The position numbers and the translations under genes are program-made. Under the pieces are notes generated by a model. That model saw nothing but the letters and a program-made list of their open reading frames with translations, was not told the DNA's origin and ran no database searches. 64,000 bases of DNA from contig JAXDDX010000042.1 in assembly GCA_034670405.1 (NCBI GenBank), positions 309,001 through 373,000 on the forward strand. The letters are read 5' to 3'. This DNA comes from Hoplostethus atlanticus (taxonomy: Eukaryota > Chordata > Actinopteri > Trachichthyiformes > Trachichthyidae). Shown piece by piece: positions 9,701 to 64,000 of this stretch. How positions within the stretch are numbered: position 1 is the first letter of the stretch; every line of letters begins with the position of its first letter.

Positions 9701-11830
9701 TGGACAGTGATTTCTCATGAGACGTTATTCTCTGTTTGACGGAGTGATCATGCGTCCTGAAGTCCGAGTTCTGAGAAAGAAAGTGATCAGGTGTGTGTCT
9801 GCCACTCCACGCATTTCCGAAAACAGAAACAGACTGATCCAAACTTCTGATCTGACCTGGTCAGCATCTAGGAAGAAAGTGAACAGCGGCTGGGCACGTC
9901 AACCACGGCAGCAAAACATTTCCCCACCCAACTTGACGTTTCAAAACAGAATAGTGTCTCCAACAACGGCGAAAGAGGCTGGTAGAGTCAGTAGACAGTT
10001 ATCAGCTTGGGCCTGGTGGCTTGTGGTCGTTTCCCACCCTGACAACACAACACCGCCTCCACCAAGCCGTAGCTTAGTCTTAACCACAAAAGGTGCTCTG
10101 TGGATGATTCAGGGAACTCGGCTTTGGTTTCTCTTTCTATTCGACCAGGCAGCTTGATTTCTGGAAGAGACGAGGACCTCCAAACCAAACCAAACCAAAC
10201 TTAGACGTCACAGCCAAAGTTTAACAGCATTTGGTTGGTTGCTGCTGGTAACGTCCCCATGTAACAACCAAGCAGCTGTCCAATCAGTGGAACGGACTCA
10301 GCCCCATGTGATCTCACCTCGATACTGATGCACGCAAACAATATTATATATTTTGAAACATGATGGTGACTACTAACACGGGCTGCAGCGCTTGAGTCTA
10401 ATTTGACTCGACTCCTTTCCTGTCTAAAACTTTTTTTAAATGTGGAATTTTATTGATTGGATTATTTTTTCCCAGTACAACAAATCATTTCACCGCCATC
10501 TCAACCTGTAAAGGTCCTCGAACCTCTATACACCGATGAGTCAGATCCTTATGCCTTTAGTTAGTCAGTTGGATGTTGAAGGGTGTAATGTAATGTTTAC
10601 TACAGAGCGGCTGCAGGTAGCTCTACATTTAGAAACTGTGTCAATATTATTTTTGCATTTGGAGGGAAATGTACAGAGTTAAAAGTCTGTTTTGGTCTTG
10701 AATAGGACTCAGTTTGCTCTTGCACTAAGCTGGTGTGGACTACAGCCCTGCTACCAACCATGCAACCTTCTGCTTCAGAACATACTAAGGAAGCTTACAA
10801 GAAGATGCTGGCACAGATCATTTTCATCTCATTTCAGCAAAAACATTTCTGCTTCCAGGAGGCATCTCTTAGTCCCTGCTCAGCTTGACCTGTGGGTCTA
10901 TGTCCTGACCCGCTGACTTCTGAAGGCCATGTGTAGGACAGGTTCTTATGCCTCCGCGGCACCACGAGGTTAGTAAGTTTAGAGCATACTTACATAACCT
11001 GTTTACTCACTGCTGGGTCACAAGGAAGTGGCAATAGCGGCTCCAGGCAGATACACGGCCTTCTGGCCTCGGATAACAGACATGCAGCTCGGTGCAGACG
11101 CTGACTTTATGCGTGATATGATATTGACATTTACACTGCGGTTGCCACAGACAACCTAACGTTACTTAGGGGGACAAATCGTGAATCCAACTGTAGCGCC
11201 TTGGACGCCAACTAAGGGCTATTTCGCACGGCAGGAGTTTCCATAAAGGTAGCAGTGGCAACGACACAAGCCACCGACAGCTGAGAGGCAAGTATCCAAA
11301 CATAGCTATACTGTCAAAAGTGCCAACCACGTATAAGGGCAGTATCAGGAGAAGTTTGGCCCACCTCTCGCCAGCTGTCACACGTTACGAGGTAACGGCG
11401 ACCTCTGCACACATGCACCGCTACCCGACAGACGTATAACGCCGGTTTCGGGATTTAAACCCACACCAAAAGCCGCTGTTTTAGCCGGTTAACCGTCCAG
11501 CGGCTTTGAAGCAGCGGGCTGGATTTGTTTGGCTAGCGGCGGCAGGGCGCACGCTGTTCGGGTTGGCCGCGTCGGACAGCGGGGGGAAACTAAATCAGGC
11601 GGATTTAACACGGACATTTAACCCGGGACAGCCTGGCTAACCCGTCCCCAGCACGGACACGGGCTCCGGGGTTACGTTACCTGCATTCGGGGGCGGTAGA
11701 AGAAGATTTAGTGACGGAATTGGTAGAAACATGCAGACAGGGATGTTGAACCCGTTCAGACCCTGAACGTCTCGGAAACAGAAGGAAGAATAACAAACAC
11801 AACTTCCGCTCGTGCCCGTCTGCGCCCCAG
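590..11830 (-). CDS. cnot6l: CCR4-NOT transcription complex subunit 6-like (deadenylase), 3' end off the window
   Basis: Poly(A)-specific 3' exonuclease of the CCR4-NOT complex that shortens mRNA tails, mainly cytoplasmic. Ten coding exons join in phase on the minus strand: 9074-8961, 8598-8412, 6939-6854, 6685-6596, 6428-6360, 6103-5946, 4818-4664, 3976-3825, 1677-1450 and 792-590. All have AG/GT borders and together give 480 residues from ATG at 9072. Residues about 40-130 are leucine-rich repeats, which in the family bind the CAF1/CNOT7 partner. From about residue 183 comes the endonuclease/exonuclease/phosphatase fold. Visible active-site residues are E235 (LQEVE), H353/H355 and D357 (AHMHWDP), and D405 and N407 (ADLNS). 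The peptide AVHPEQLPQRPWITL and the short linker match CNOT6L rather than CNOT6, as I know these families. The last coding exon, carrying the final catalytic Asp/His, is beyond position 1. A non-coding or alternative first exon ends at 11681. Confidence 0.95.
793..1449 (-). other. cnot6l intron, no feature recognised
   Basis: Unremarkable AT-rich intron. A short TGGCTGG-rich tract at about 1138-1160 resembles pieces of the dispersed repeat described at 2423. Confidence 0.6.
1450..1677 (-). CDS. cnot6l: cnot6l exon with AHMHWDP and ADLNS motifs
   Basis: Begins MKPLQERQLILVANAHMHWD and ends SIPIVLCADLNSLPDS. It carries H353, H355, D357, D405 and N407 of the active site. The serine-rich stretch ERASGSVATGSPTSDPSS is the family's variable loop. 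Acceptor TTTCAG, donor GTAGGG. Confidence 0.95.
1730..2280. repeat. Degenerate tandem repeat, period about 204 bp, three copies plus a fragment
   Basis: The phrase AATGAAGGACAA/GxTA, followed shortly by ATGGGATTTA or GTGGGATTTA, recurs at about 1731, 1935 and 2140. A truncated AATGAAGGA occurs at 2269. Spacing is near 204 bases and copies differ by many substitutions and indels. Confidence 0.5.
2390..2460 (+). repeat. Dispersed repeat fragment, unnamed family
   Basis: Bases 2423-2450 match 15016-15043 at 27 of 28 positions (ACCTCCAAATGATGGTTGGT then a base, ACCTGCC). More diverged copies lie at about 16291-16345 and 18704-18731. The spread over two genes suggests an old transposon. Confidence 0.45.
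3345..3402 (+). mobile_element. hAT-like non-autonomous element terminus (fragment)
   Basis: Contains ATCAGTATTGGCCTTCAAAA followed by ACCCCCATA. Related ends occur at 29815-29908 (ATCGGTATCGGCCTTCAAAA, then CCCATATCGGTCGAACCCTA) and at 31345-31425. This resembles the terminal region of common fish hAT-type elements; the other end was not found. Confidence 0.35.
3825..3976 (-). CDS. cnot6l: cnot6l exon, nuclease core
   Basis: Encodes FTLVQKHTVEFNQVAMANSE, then LNRVMTKDNIGVAVLLEVNK and DIFSG. Acceptor TTGCAG, donor GTAAGG. Confidence 0.95.
3977..4663 (-). other. cnot6l intron, nothing recognised
   Basis: Short AT-rich intron. I see no repeat or conserved signal in it. Confidence 0.5.
4664..4818 (-). 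CDS. cnot6l: cnot6l exon with catalytic Glu235
   Basis: Begins EVETEQYYTLFLETLKERGY and ends VDGCAVFFKTEK. The first residue is the metal-binding Glu of the EEP fold, equivalent to human E240. Acceptor CCCCAG, donor GTGAGT. Confidence 0.95.
4819..5945 (-). other. cnot6l intron containing a SINE
   Basis: Contains an AT-rich GAATTT/AATTCC-rich repeat-like stretch at about 4870-4965 and a tRNA-headed SINE at about 5190-5345. The rest is unremarkable. Confidence 0.55.
5190..5345 (+). mobile_element. tRNA-derived SINE remnant
   Basis: The head has an A-box-like GGGTGCCGGTTAG and a B box GGTTCGATCC at 5242-5251. The body carries the phrase TCCTTGAGCAAGACACTGAA at 5298-5317. The same architecture recurs at 37236 and 45246 (plus) and at 14483, 17952, 39683 and 48700 (minus). 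Confidence 0.65.
5946..6103 (-). CDS. cnot6l: cnot6l exon, start of the nuclease domain
   Basis: Encodes MFTVMCYNVLCDKYATRQLY, then GYCPSWALNWEYRKKGIMEE, then ITSCDADIISLQ. The acceptor CATGCAG follows directly on a (CCCCT)n tract, read on the minus strand. The exon ends in phase 0 just before the catalytic glutamate. Confidence 0.96.
6110..6166. repeat. (GGGGA)n microsatellite at a cnot6l 3' splice site
   Basis: An almost pure GGGGA pentanucleotide array. On the cnot6l strand it reads (TCCCC)n and ends eight bases before the acceptor AG, so it is that intron's polypyrimidine tract. Confidence 0.9.
6360..6428 (-). CDS. cnot6l: cnot6l exon, LRR-nuclease linker
   Basis: A 69-base exon encoding VHPEQLPQRPWITLNERDQM then IPT. 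This peptide is the best discriminator for CNOT6L over CNOT6, whose linker is longer and different. Acceptor TTCCAG, donor GTACGT. Confidence 0.93.
6596..6685 (-). CDS. cnot6l: cnot6l exon, LRR cap and linker
   Basis: Encodes NPLSQDILNLYQEPDGTRKL then LNYMLDNLA. Acceptor TGCCAG, donor GTAAAT. Confidence 0.95.
6854..6939 (-). CDS. cnot6l: cnot6l exon, leucine-rich repeat 4
   Basis: Encodes ELLLNNNLLRVLPYELGRLF then QLQTLGLKG. Acceptor CTGCAG, donor GTGAGT. Confidence 0.95.
6940..8411 (-). other. cnot6l intron, no element recognised
   Basis: A G/T-rich low-complexity patch lies at 7040-7120. The remainder is ordinary unique-looking intron with no supported coding frame. Confidence 0.5.
8412..8598 (-). 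CDS. cnot6l: cnot6l exon, leucine-rich repeats 1-3
   Basis: Encodes RVRSLSSSLWTLTHLTALHI through LPAELGNMVSLR, with regular LxxLxLxxNxL spacing. Acceptor CTCCAG, donor GTAGGT. The exon starts and ends inside codons that match its neighbours. Confidence 0.95.
8961..9074 (-). CDS. cnot6l: cnot6l coding exon with initiator ATG (9072)
   Basis: Encodes MPKEKYDPPDPRRCYTIMSA and onward to LEISG, the invariant N-terminus of CNOT6/CNOT6L. The acceptor TAACAG precedes GT-ATG and the donor is GTCAGT. The two bases before the ATG complete a glycine codon with the upstream exon, as in the human isoform that starts a few residues earlier. Confidence 0.93.
9075..11680 (-). other. cnot6l 5' intron
   Basis: Holds a copy of a dispersed repeat (9246-9370) near its 3' end. 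The part next to exon 1 becomes CpG-rich from about 11400. No further coding exon could be supported. Confidence 0.5.
9246..9370 (+). repeat. Dispersed repeat family, copy 1
   Basis: Shares CTGTTGATG then GAGTTTCT, GCATCACTTCCTGTC, GGATTTCTC and GTGATCAGATAGAG with copies at 38503-38790 (plus) and 51690-51870 (minus). It is probably an old non-autonomous DNA transposon; its termini are not defined. Confidence 0.5.
11400..11830 (-). promoter_or_regulatory. cnot6l CpG-rich promoter region
   Basis: High GC with many CpG dinucleotides, in sharp contrast to the AT-rich DNA starting at about 11850. It lies around the putative first exon. There is no TATA box at a convincing position, as expected for a housekeeping gene. 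Confidence 0.55.
11681..11830 (-). other. cnot6l: cnot6l exon 1 (5' UTR or alternative N-terminus); TSS approximate
   Basis: On the minus strand the sequence ends in AATGCAG followed by a GTAACG donor at 11680. The surrounding 400 bases are GC- and CpG-rich. If it is joined directly to the acceptor before 9074, an ATG at about 11733 reads in frame into the canonical MPKEKYD start. The 5' boundary is a guess, because no cap site can be read from sequence. Confidence 0.5.
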
Positions 11831-12847
11831 TAGTTCACGTCCCCACGTTTAATGGAATAATTGAATTATTTATTATTTTTTTTTTTTTTACCGTTAATAA
11901 CAAATAAAAACAATATACTGTAAAGCGATTGTAACAAAATATGTATCAATAATACGCATTGTTTCTCTTACCTATATATGTATTTTATTAATTTACCCGA
12001 GTTCCCCCTATTGATCCAGTATTATTAATTTATGTATTTATTACTTATTATTTTCTAGATTTTACATTCTCAATTTGAAGTCAAGTGACGAATTGTACTC
12101 TGATGCTTCAATAGAAAAGTAATTGAGTTTTATTTCCCTTGTCATGCTCTCCTTGCCATACCGTTTTCCCACCACATGTTGTCATTTGGATGTTGTGTAT
12201 ATTAATTGTCCTAAGTTTGATTAATTTCCCTTCTGTGTCTGTGATTACGTTTATTTGGTTTTATTCAGGGAAAGATTGTGCCACTCTGTTCAGCCATGGT
12301 ACATTCTGTTCTCGTATGGAGAGAACTTCATATGATACCAAACTCTATTCATAAATCTATCAATTTAATATTTCCTTGCTTATCGGCAAAGATACATACA
12401 TCATGAAACACCAGTTACTACTTTTTCTGGATCGCCACTGGGAATTGTCATTCACCAAGGTCCAACCAGGTCCTTGTTTAACTTTTTAAAATTGGTTCAC
12501 ACAACCCCGTTGCCCCCTCTACTGTGTATTTTGGCTGAATTGGATTGTGGAAATAACAAACGACCCATTTGTTAAAGTTACATTTTTACTGTAATAGGTG
12601 CTGCTTGGTCTATCAGACGTATGCCGAATTTAAAAGTGGACCCTAACGATTTATCAAACGTCTTAAGTCATGTTATCCGAGCTATGTACGTTGGCCGATA
12701 GTCACGGTCACATTAAATTGGCATATTTTTCAATGGAGTTTTGCTTTACGCTCTCTCAACACAAAATACTGATTTTAGGCGGAACTGTTTTTACCTGCAG
12801 TTGTTTTCACACGGAGCCGTGGTGGGTGGTGGTGATGATTTGCGAAC
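11831..12847. other. Divergent intergenic region cnot6l / mrpl1
   Basis: About 1 kb of AT-rich DNA between the cnot6l 5' end and the mrpl1 ATG. Bases 12345-12760 have a diverged co-linear copy inside mrpl1 intron 1 (about 13070-13490). Confidence 0.6.
12345..12760 (+). repeat. Diverged ~720-bp-spaced duplication, copy 1 (upstream of mrpl1)
   Basis: Co-linear landmarks are shared with 13070-13490: TACATACAT (12392 versus 13110), TTGGTTCAC (12492 versus 13219), GTATGCCGAATT (12619 versus 13341) and CTTAAGT (12662 versus 13384). Offsets stay within 718-727 bases. Confidence 0.45.
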
Positions 12848-22798
<9,951 letters not shown>

Positions 22799-23639
22799 GT
22801 CTTATTCCGAGTTCTGCTGCCAGTTTGTATTACTCCCTGTTTTAAGAGCATCAGTAACCGTGTAAAACAAGGATACTCTTAATTTGTTAGATTTTGATGT
22901 TCTCAGCAGACACAAGGCGACCTGGGAAAAAACCTGAAATGCTTTGATTATTATTACTGAAATTCAAGGCTTCAAAAGTGTTTTTCCACCACCTCTGTTC
23001 CTTTTTTGATTATATTTCCAAGCATTTACATGTTACCAGGTCTGGACAGGACTACAGCGATCAGAAGTCCTTGAATCCTGTTAATCAGTCTTGAATTCAG
23101 GTTTAGGGGTTTTAAAGGACTACACCAACTTTCCATGTTTTAGGAAAACCACCAAAATCATCTCTCATCGTCCTTAGCATGCAGTATGCTGAGAGCCTGT
23201 AGACCGCTACCATTATCTAAGAAGATAGACCTGTTAGTAACCCAGAGGTGCTGTTGAATTGTTTTCTGCCAACCTTCTCGTCACACAATTTCCCAGAAAG
23301 TTGAAGTAGCACATTGTAAACATTGTGGTTTCATGGTGTTTTTCAGGTGAGAAATCAGCCTGCAGTATATTCTGACTGCAGTTGTTTCCATGTTATGTTC
23401 ATTTCTAGTGGTGAAATTGGTCTTTCATTTCATTCTGGCATCACTTGAGGAAACGCCCTGCTTTATCCAGGTTTCTAGAACAGATGAGGGCCAATAAAGT
23501 GTCTGGTAGAGGAGACTAACTTGCATCATTAGAATCATCATAATGTCATAATGTTTTGATGCATTTTCTCATTTCTTACTAGTTACCCAACTCCACCAGT
23601 TACAGTGAGTGTTGTCAAGGTGAATTACCCCCATCTGAA

Positions 23640-23654
23640 CACCAGGGGGCAGTG
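23640..23654 (+). promoter_or_regulatory. CTCF-like motif
   Basis: CACCAGGGGGCAGTG closely fits the known CTCF core (CCACNAGGGGGCAS). It lies between a housekeeping gene and a developmental gene. Motif match only; it could also be chance or part of a repeat. Confidence 0.3.
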
Positions 23655-25267
23655 TTGACATGGTCTAGTGACTGGCCCAACCTGCTGGAGGCAGAAAAAC
23701 AGAATTATCAACTCTGACACTAAATGAGGATTTTTTTTGCTTTATTAATAATTGTCAGGATCCTGGATGCTGCAAATATTCATAATTTCCCAAGAAAGTG
23801 ACATTTATCACGTTAAAAAACATCTTTATTGATTTGTATATTAGAAATGCATATTTTCATATCCCATAAATCATGCTGTAACCCTCCGGTTCACACGCTC
23901 TTGGTCCCTCCAACTATTTGTACTTTATGAGGGTGTCTGCTGGTCCTGGAAAGTCTTAGAATTGAATTATATTATCGAAACTCAAGGTCAGAAAATGTCT
24001 TGAATACAGATAAATAAATCATTTTAGGTCTCAAATGTCTAAAGGGTGAGAACTCAGTCTACTCGTGCTAACGTATGCTCTGATAGGTCTACAGTTCAAT
24101 CATGAAATTCAATATCTCATTCCAACTGGCATTAAAAAGGTCTTCACATTAAACAGACACCTTGTTTCCTGGGGTGTTGGGTCCATAGATCCATCCAGAT
24201 AAAACCTGTTTCTAATGTTTTGGTGTGGTCTTAATTCTCTCCTCAGCCTCAGACGTCAGCCTCTCCTCTGAAACAACCCCGGCCTCGTTTTCAACACGTC
24301 CAGCTTGGAACAACACATTGTGCTGTGCCAACCTGTCGCTGCTGTCATGTGGAAACCTGTAACTCCATTCTTGGTTATTTTCATGGTTTACCTTAAGGTG
24401 AAGTATCACCTGCTCCTCTACGGGTTCAGAAAACTTCTTAGGTCTTAGGAAACCCTTTAAACCCGACTGGATGAACTCAAAAATGCACGGTGTTCAAACT
24501 GAAACAAAGCTGCTTCTGGTTATTGAAAAGTTGGAGATAGGAGGTTTTCACCAGACAGTGGTGATATTTAACATGTCAGGTCTTCCCCAGTGAGTTTTCT
24601 TTTGACAAGCAGCATCTTCCTCCATTGCATTTCATATTGTCTCTTAGGCCAGTGTTTCCCAAACTGGGGTCTGGGGACCTCCAGGGGTTCCAGGCAAAAT
24701 GAGGAATAGATTCAGTTTTTGAAGCCTTGAATTTAGAGAAAATAATTTTGATGAAGTATCACTTACATTATATATATATTTAAAAAATATTTGGATTAAC
24801 TGAGTAGGGTCAAAAGGTGAATTTCCAAATGGGGATCAATAAAGTGCCACATTATTATTGACATGAAAAGGTTTGGGAGCCCCTTAAACAGGGTGTAGTG
24901 AAGGGTAGGCTGACCTAGACTACATTCAAAATACATCCCACAATAAGTTAGTATCAAACTGATGTAGGTTATATGAGGAAAGGGGAAAACACCTTAATAG
25001 TCTCCTGATCATATAATTGATTTTTGCTGCTGTTGGTTGTTTGCCTGATGAAGATCCGGTCTGGAGGTCATCGCTCAGGCTCCTTGTTATTCCCTCCATG
25101 TCAGCGGTCATCATCAGTTCTGGCTCAGTGCAGGAAAGCAGATAGGCAACTTGTTCAAAGGCAAAACTCTTTCTGATCTCTGTTTTTGGCAGAGGACAAA
25201 AGGAGCTGACTGGAGATCAGGTTGCTGCCATGTGACACTGAGGAATCCTGACTCCCGTTGATTCAAC

Positions 25268-25945
25268 AACGTAGAGAATGAGCTATAGTAATCCTATAAT
25301 ACAGTTTAGTTGATACTATAGAAATATTACAGCAGTACTTAACTTTACAAATCACACAGCTACTATAGATGAAACAATATACCACAGGAAACCCCGTAGT
25401 AATACCATAGGAGATAGAAAACACACTATTGACTACAATATCATAGGATACCAGAGGAATATTATAGTGATACCACAGAGGATAAAAACACAATAAAGTC
25501 ACTATAAAGTCACTATTGAATACCATAGATATACTACAGGCCCCTATTGTAGGATTATTATAGGAATATTGTAGTGATGCCATAGGGGGTAAAAGTACCA
25601 CAAAGTACGATAAACTCACTATAAAGCACCACAGGTATAGAATAAATCCCTATAGGAATATCATAGGACTACTACAGATGATACAAATACTATAAAGTAT
25701 GATACAGTCATTATAAACTCCCTAGAAAGTCCCTATAGGAATATTATAGCGATACCATAGAGAATTGTAAATGATAAAGTCACTATAAACTCAATATTGA
25801 GTAACACAGACTCACTATAAGTCCCTATAGCAATACTATAGGATTATTATAGTGATATAATAGGGGATCAAATACCATTAAGTTTGAAAAGGATAAACTC
25901 ACTGTATCTCTATAGGAATATTATAGGACTGTTATAGTGTTTTTT
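25268..25945. repeat. Degenerate AT-rich repeat field
   Basis: Phrases such as CCTATAGGAATATTATAG, GATACCATAGRGG and AAACTCACTATAAA recur many times, roughly every 90-120 bases, with heavy divergence. Confidence 0.6.
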
Positions 25946-26079
25946 TTGTGAAGCAACACACAAAACTGTATCTCCTCTTTGCAAACCGCAGATCGCTGTA
26001 ACCTGTGCTGCTCCTCGTTTCCTCTCCTTGGCATTCAGCACGAAATTCCCAAACTAATTCACGCCTAATGTTTTAATCC

Positions 26080-26657
26080 CCGGGGAGCGGGGGCCTCATC
26101 ATCTCAGATTATGATATCGGGGGGGTGAGATCCGGGCTGCGAGGTGCGCCGGGGGGAGGGAGGGAGGGGAGACGGAGAGGTGGGACGTCCTCTCGGAGAA
26201 GAAGAAGAGAAGAAGAGAAGAAGAAGTGGGCTTGGGGAGGACGAGACCGCACCGCAAGAAGTCCCTCCAAACACCGCAACATTTACTCCGGGAGCGCGAG
26301 CTGGACTATAATTACACGGTTTCCCCCCCCGGTGGTTTACGTCGTCATGCTTCGCGGCTTTTAAATCCCACCGTCCGGCAGCCGGCGAAACGGAAAACCA
26401 CCTTGCATCTGGTCCTGGAAGAGTTTCCCCCCCACCCGGACCGCATTCCTCCCCGGAGCGCAGCGCGTCGGACCCGGTGCGCCCCGGCTCCGCTCCGCTC
26501 TCCTGCGCGTAATTTAATCAGAAAAACGAGACATTCCCCGGTTGTTTCTCTCACATCGGAAAATCAATAATGCAATCTGAGAACTGCTTCGGTTTGAGCT
26601 AGAGAGACACGCCGCGTTTCCCCTCCGACTGGATTATTGCCCCTCTCGGCGGACACC
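26080..26657 (+). promoter_or_regulatory. fras1 GC-rich promoter / 5' UTR region
   Basis: CpG-rich DNA beginning abruptly after AT-rich intergenic sequence and running into the fras1 ATG. It includes purine-rich GGGA and GAA tracts at 26150-26230. The cap site cannot be placed. Confidence 0.55.

Positions 26658-64000
<37,343 letters not shown>

Larger units (their letters stand above)
22799..26080. other. Intergenic region mrpl1 / fras1
   Basis: No supported gene. Holds a CTCF-like motif (23640), a hAT-like repeat fragment at about 24655-24880 (GTTTCCCAAACTGGGGTC...) and an AT-rich degenerate repeat at 25268-25945. Confidence 0.55.

Noticed and set aside
9717-10157. 146-codon open frame on the plus strand
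   Set aside because: Lies in the cnot6l 5' intron, antisense to the gene, with no recognisable domain and random-looking composition.

Overview
The window is vertebrate nuclear DNA, most likely from a teleost fish. Genes are split into short exons with GT-AG introns. The intergenic and intronic DNA is rich in long dinucleotide microsatellites, minisatellites, tRNA-headed SINE remnants and hAT-type DNA transposon remnants. The deduced proteins match fish and human orthologues of three neighbouring genes in the order CNOT6L - MRPL1 - FRAS1, which is the order I know from human chromosome 4q21. I therefore read the window as a conserved synteny block. I cannot name the species from sequence alone.

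Layout. (1) About 0.6-11.8 kb, minus strand: cnot6l, a CCR4-NOT deadenylase subunit. A 5' exon ending at 11681 and ten coding exons (9074 down to 590) give 480 in-frame residues. The last coding exon, with the C-terminal part of the nuclease, lies beyond the left edge. (2) About 12.8-22.8 kb, plus strand: mrpl1, mitochondrial large-subunit ribosomal protein L1. It is complete in nine exons (317 residues) with an AATAAA signal 50 bases after the stop. It is divergently arranged to cnot6l, with about 1 kb between the 5' ends. (3) About 26.1-64 kb, plus strand: the 5' end of fras1, the large Fraser-syndrome extracellular matrix protein. A GC-rich 5' region, a signal-peptide exon and a 32-base second coding exon are visible. 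The remaining 35 kb is intron 2 and its exit exon is not in the window.

The three genes are not a pathway (mRNA decay, mitochondrial translation, basement membrane); they are neighbours by ancestry. I found no convincing fourth gene in the fras1 intron.

The most unusual material is repetitive. A 42-base minisatellite at 60.1-62.0 kb contains a 762-base higher-order tandem duplication. In the second copy exactly 345 bases are inverted in place, with no gain or loss of length. Two long simple repeats sit directly at 3' splice sites and supply their polypyrimidine tracts: (CT)71 at mrpl1 exon 7 and (CCCCT)n at a cnot6l exon. A hAT transposon at 57535-58614 retains its terminal inverted repeats, a perfect 8-base target duplication and part of its transposase. 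A perfect 19-base hairpin is followed directly by a run of 17 G at 37.7 kb.
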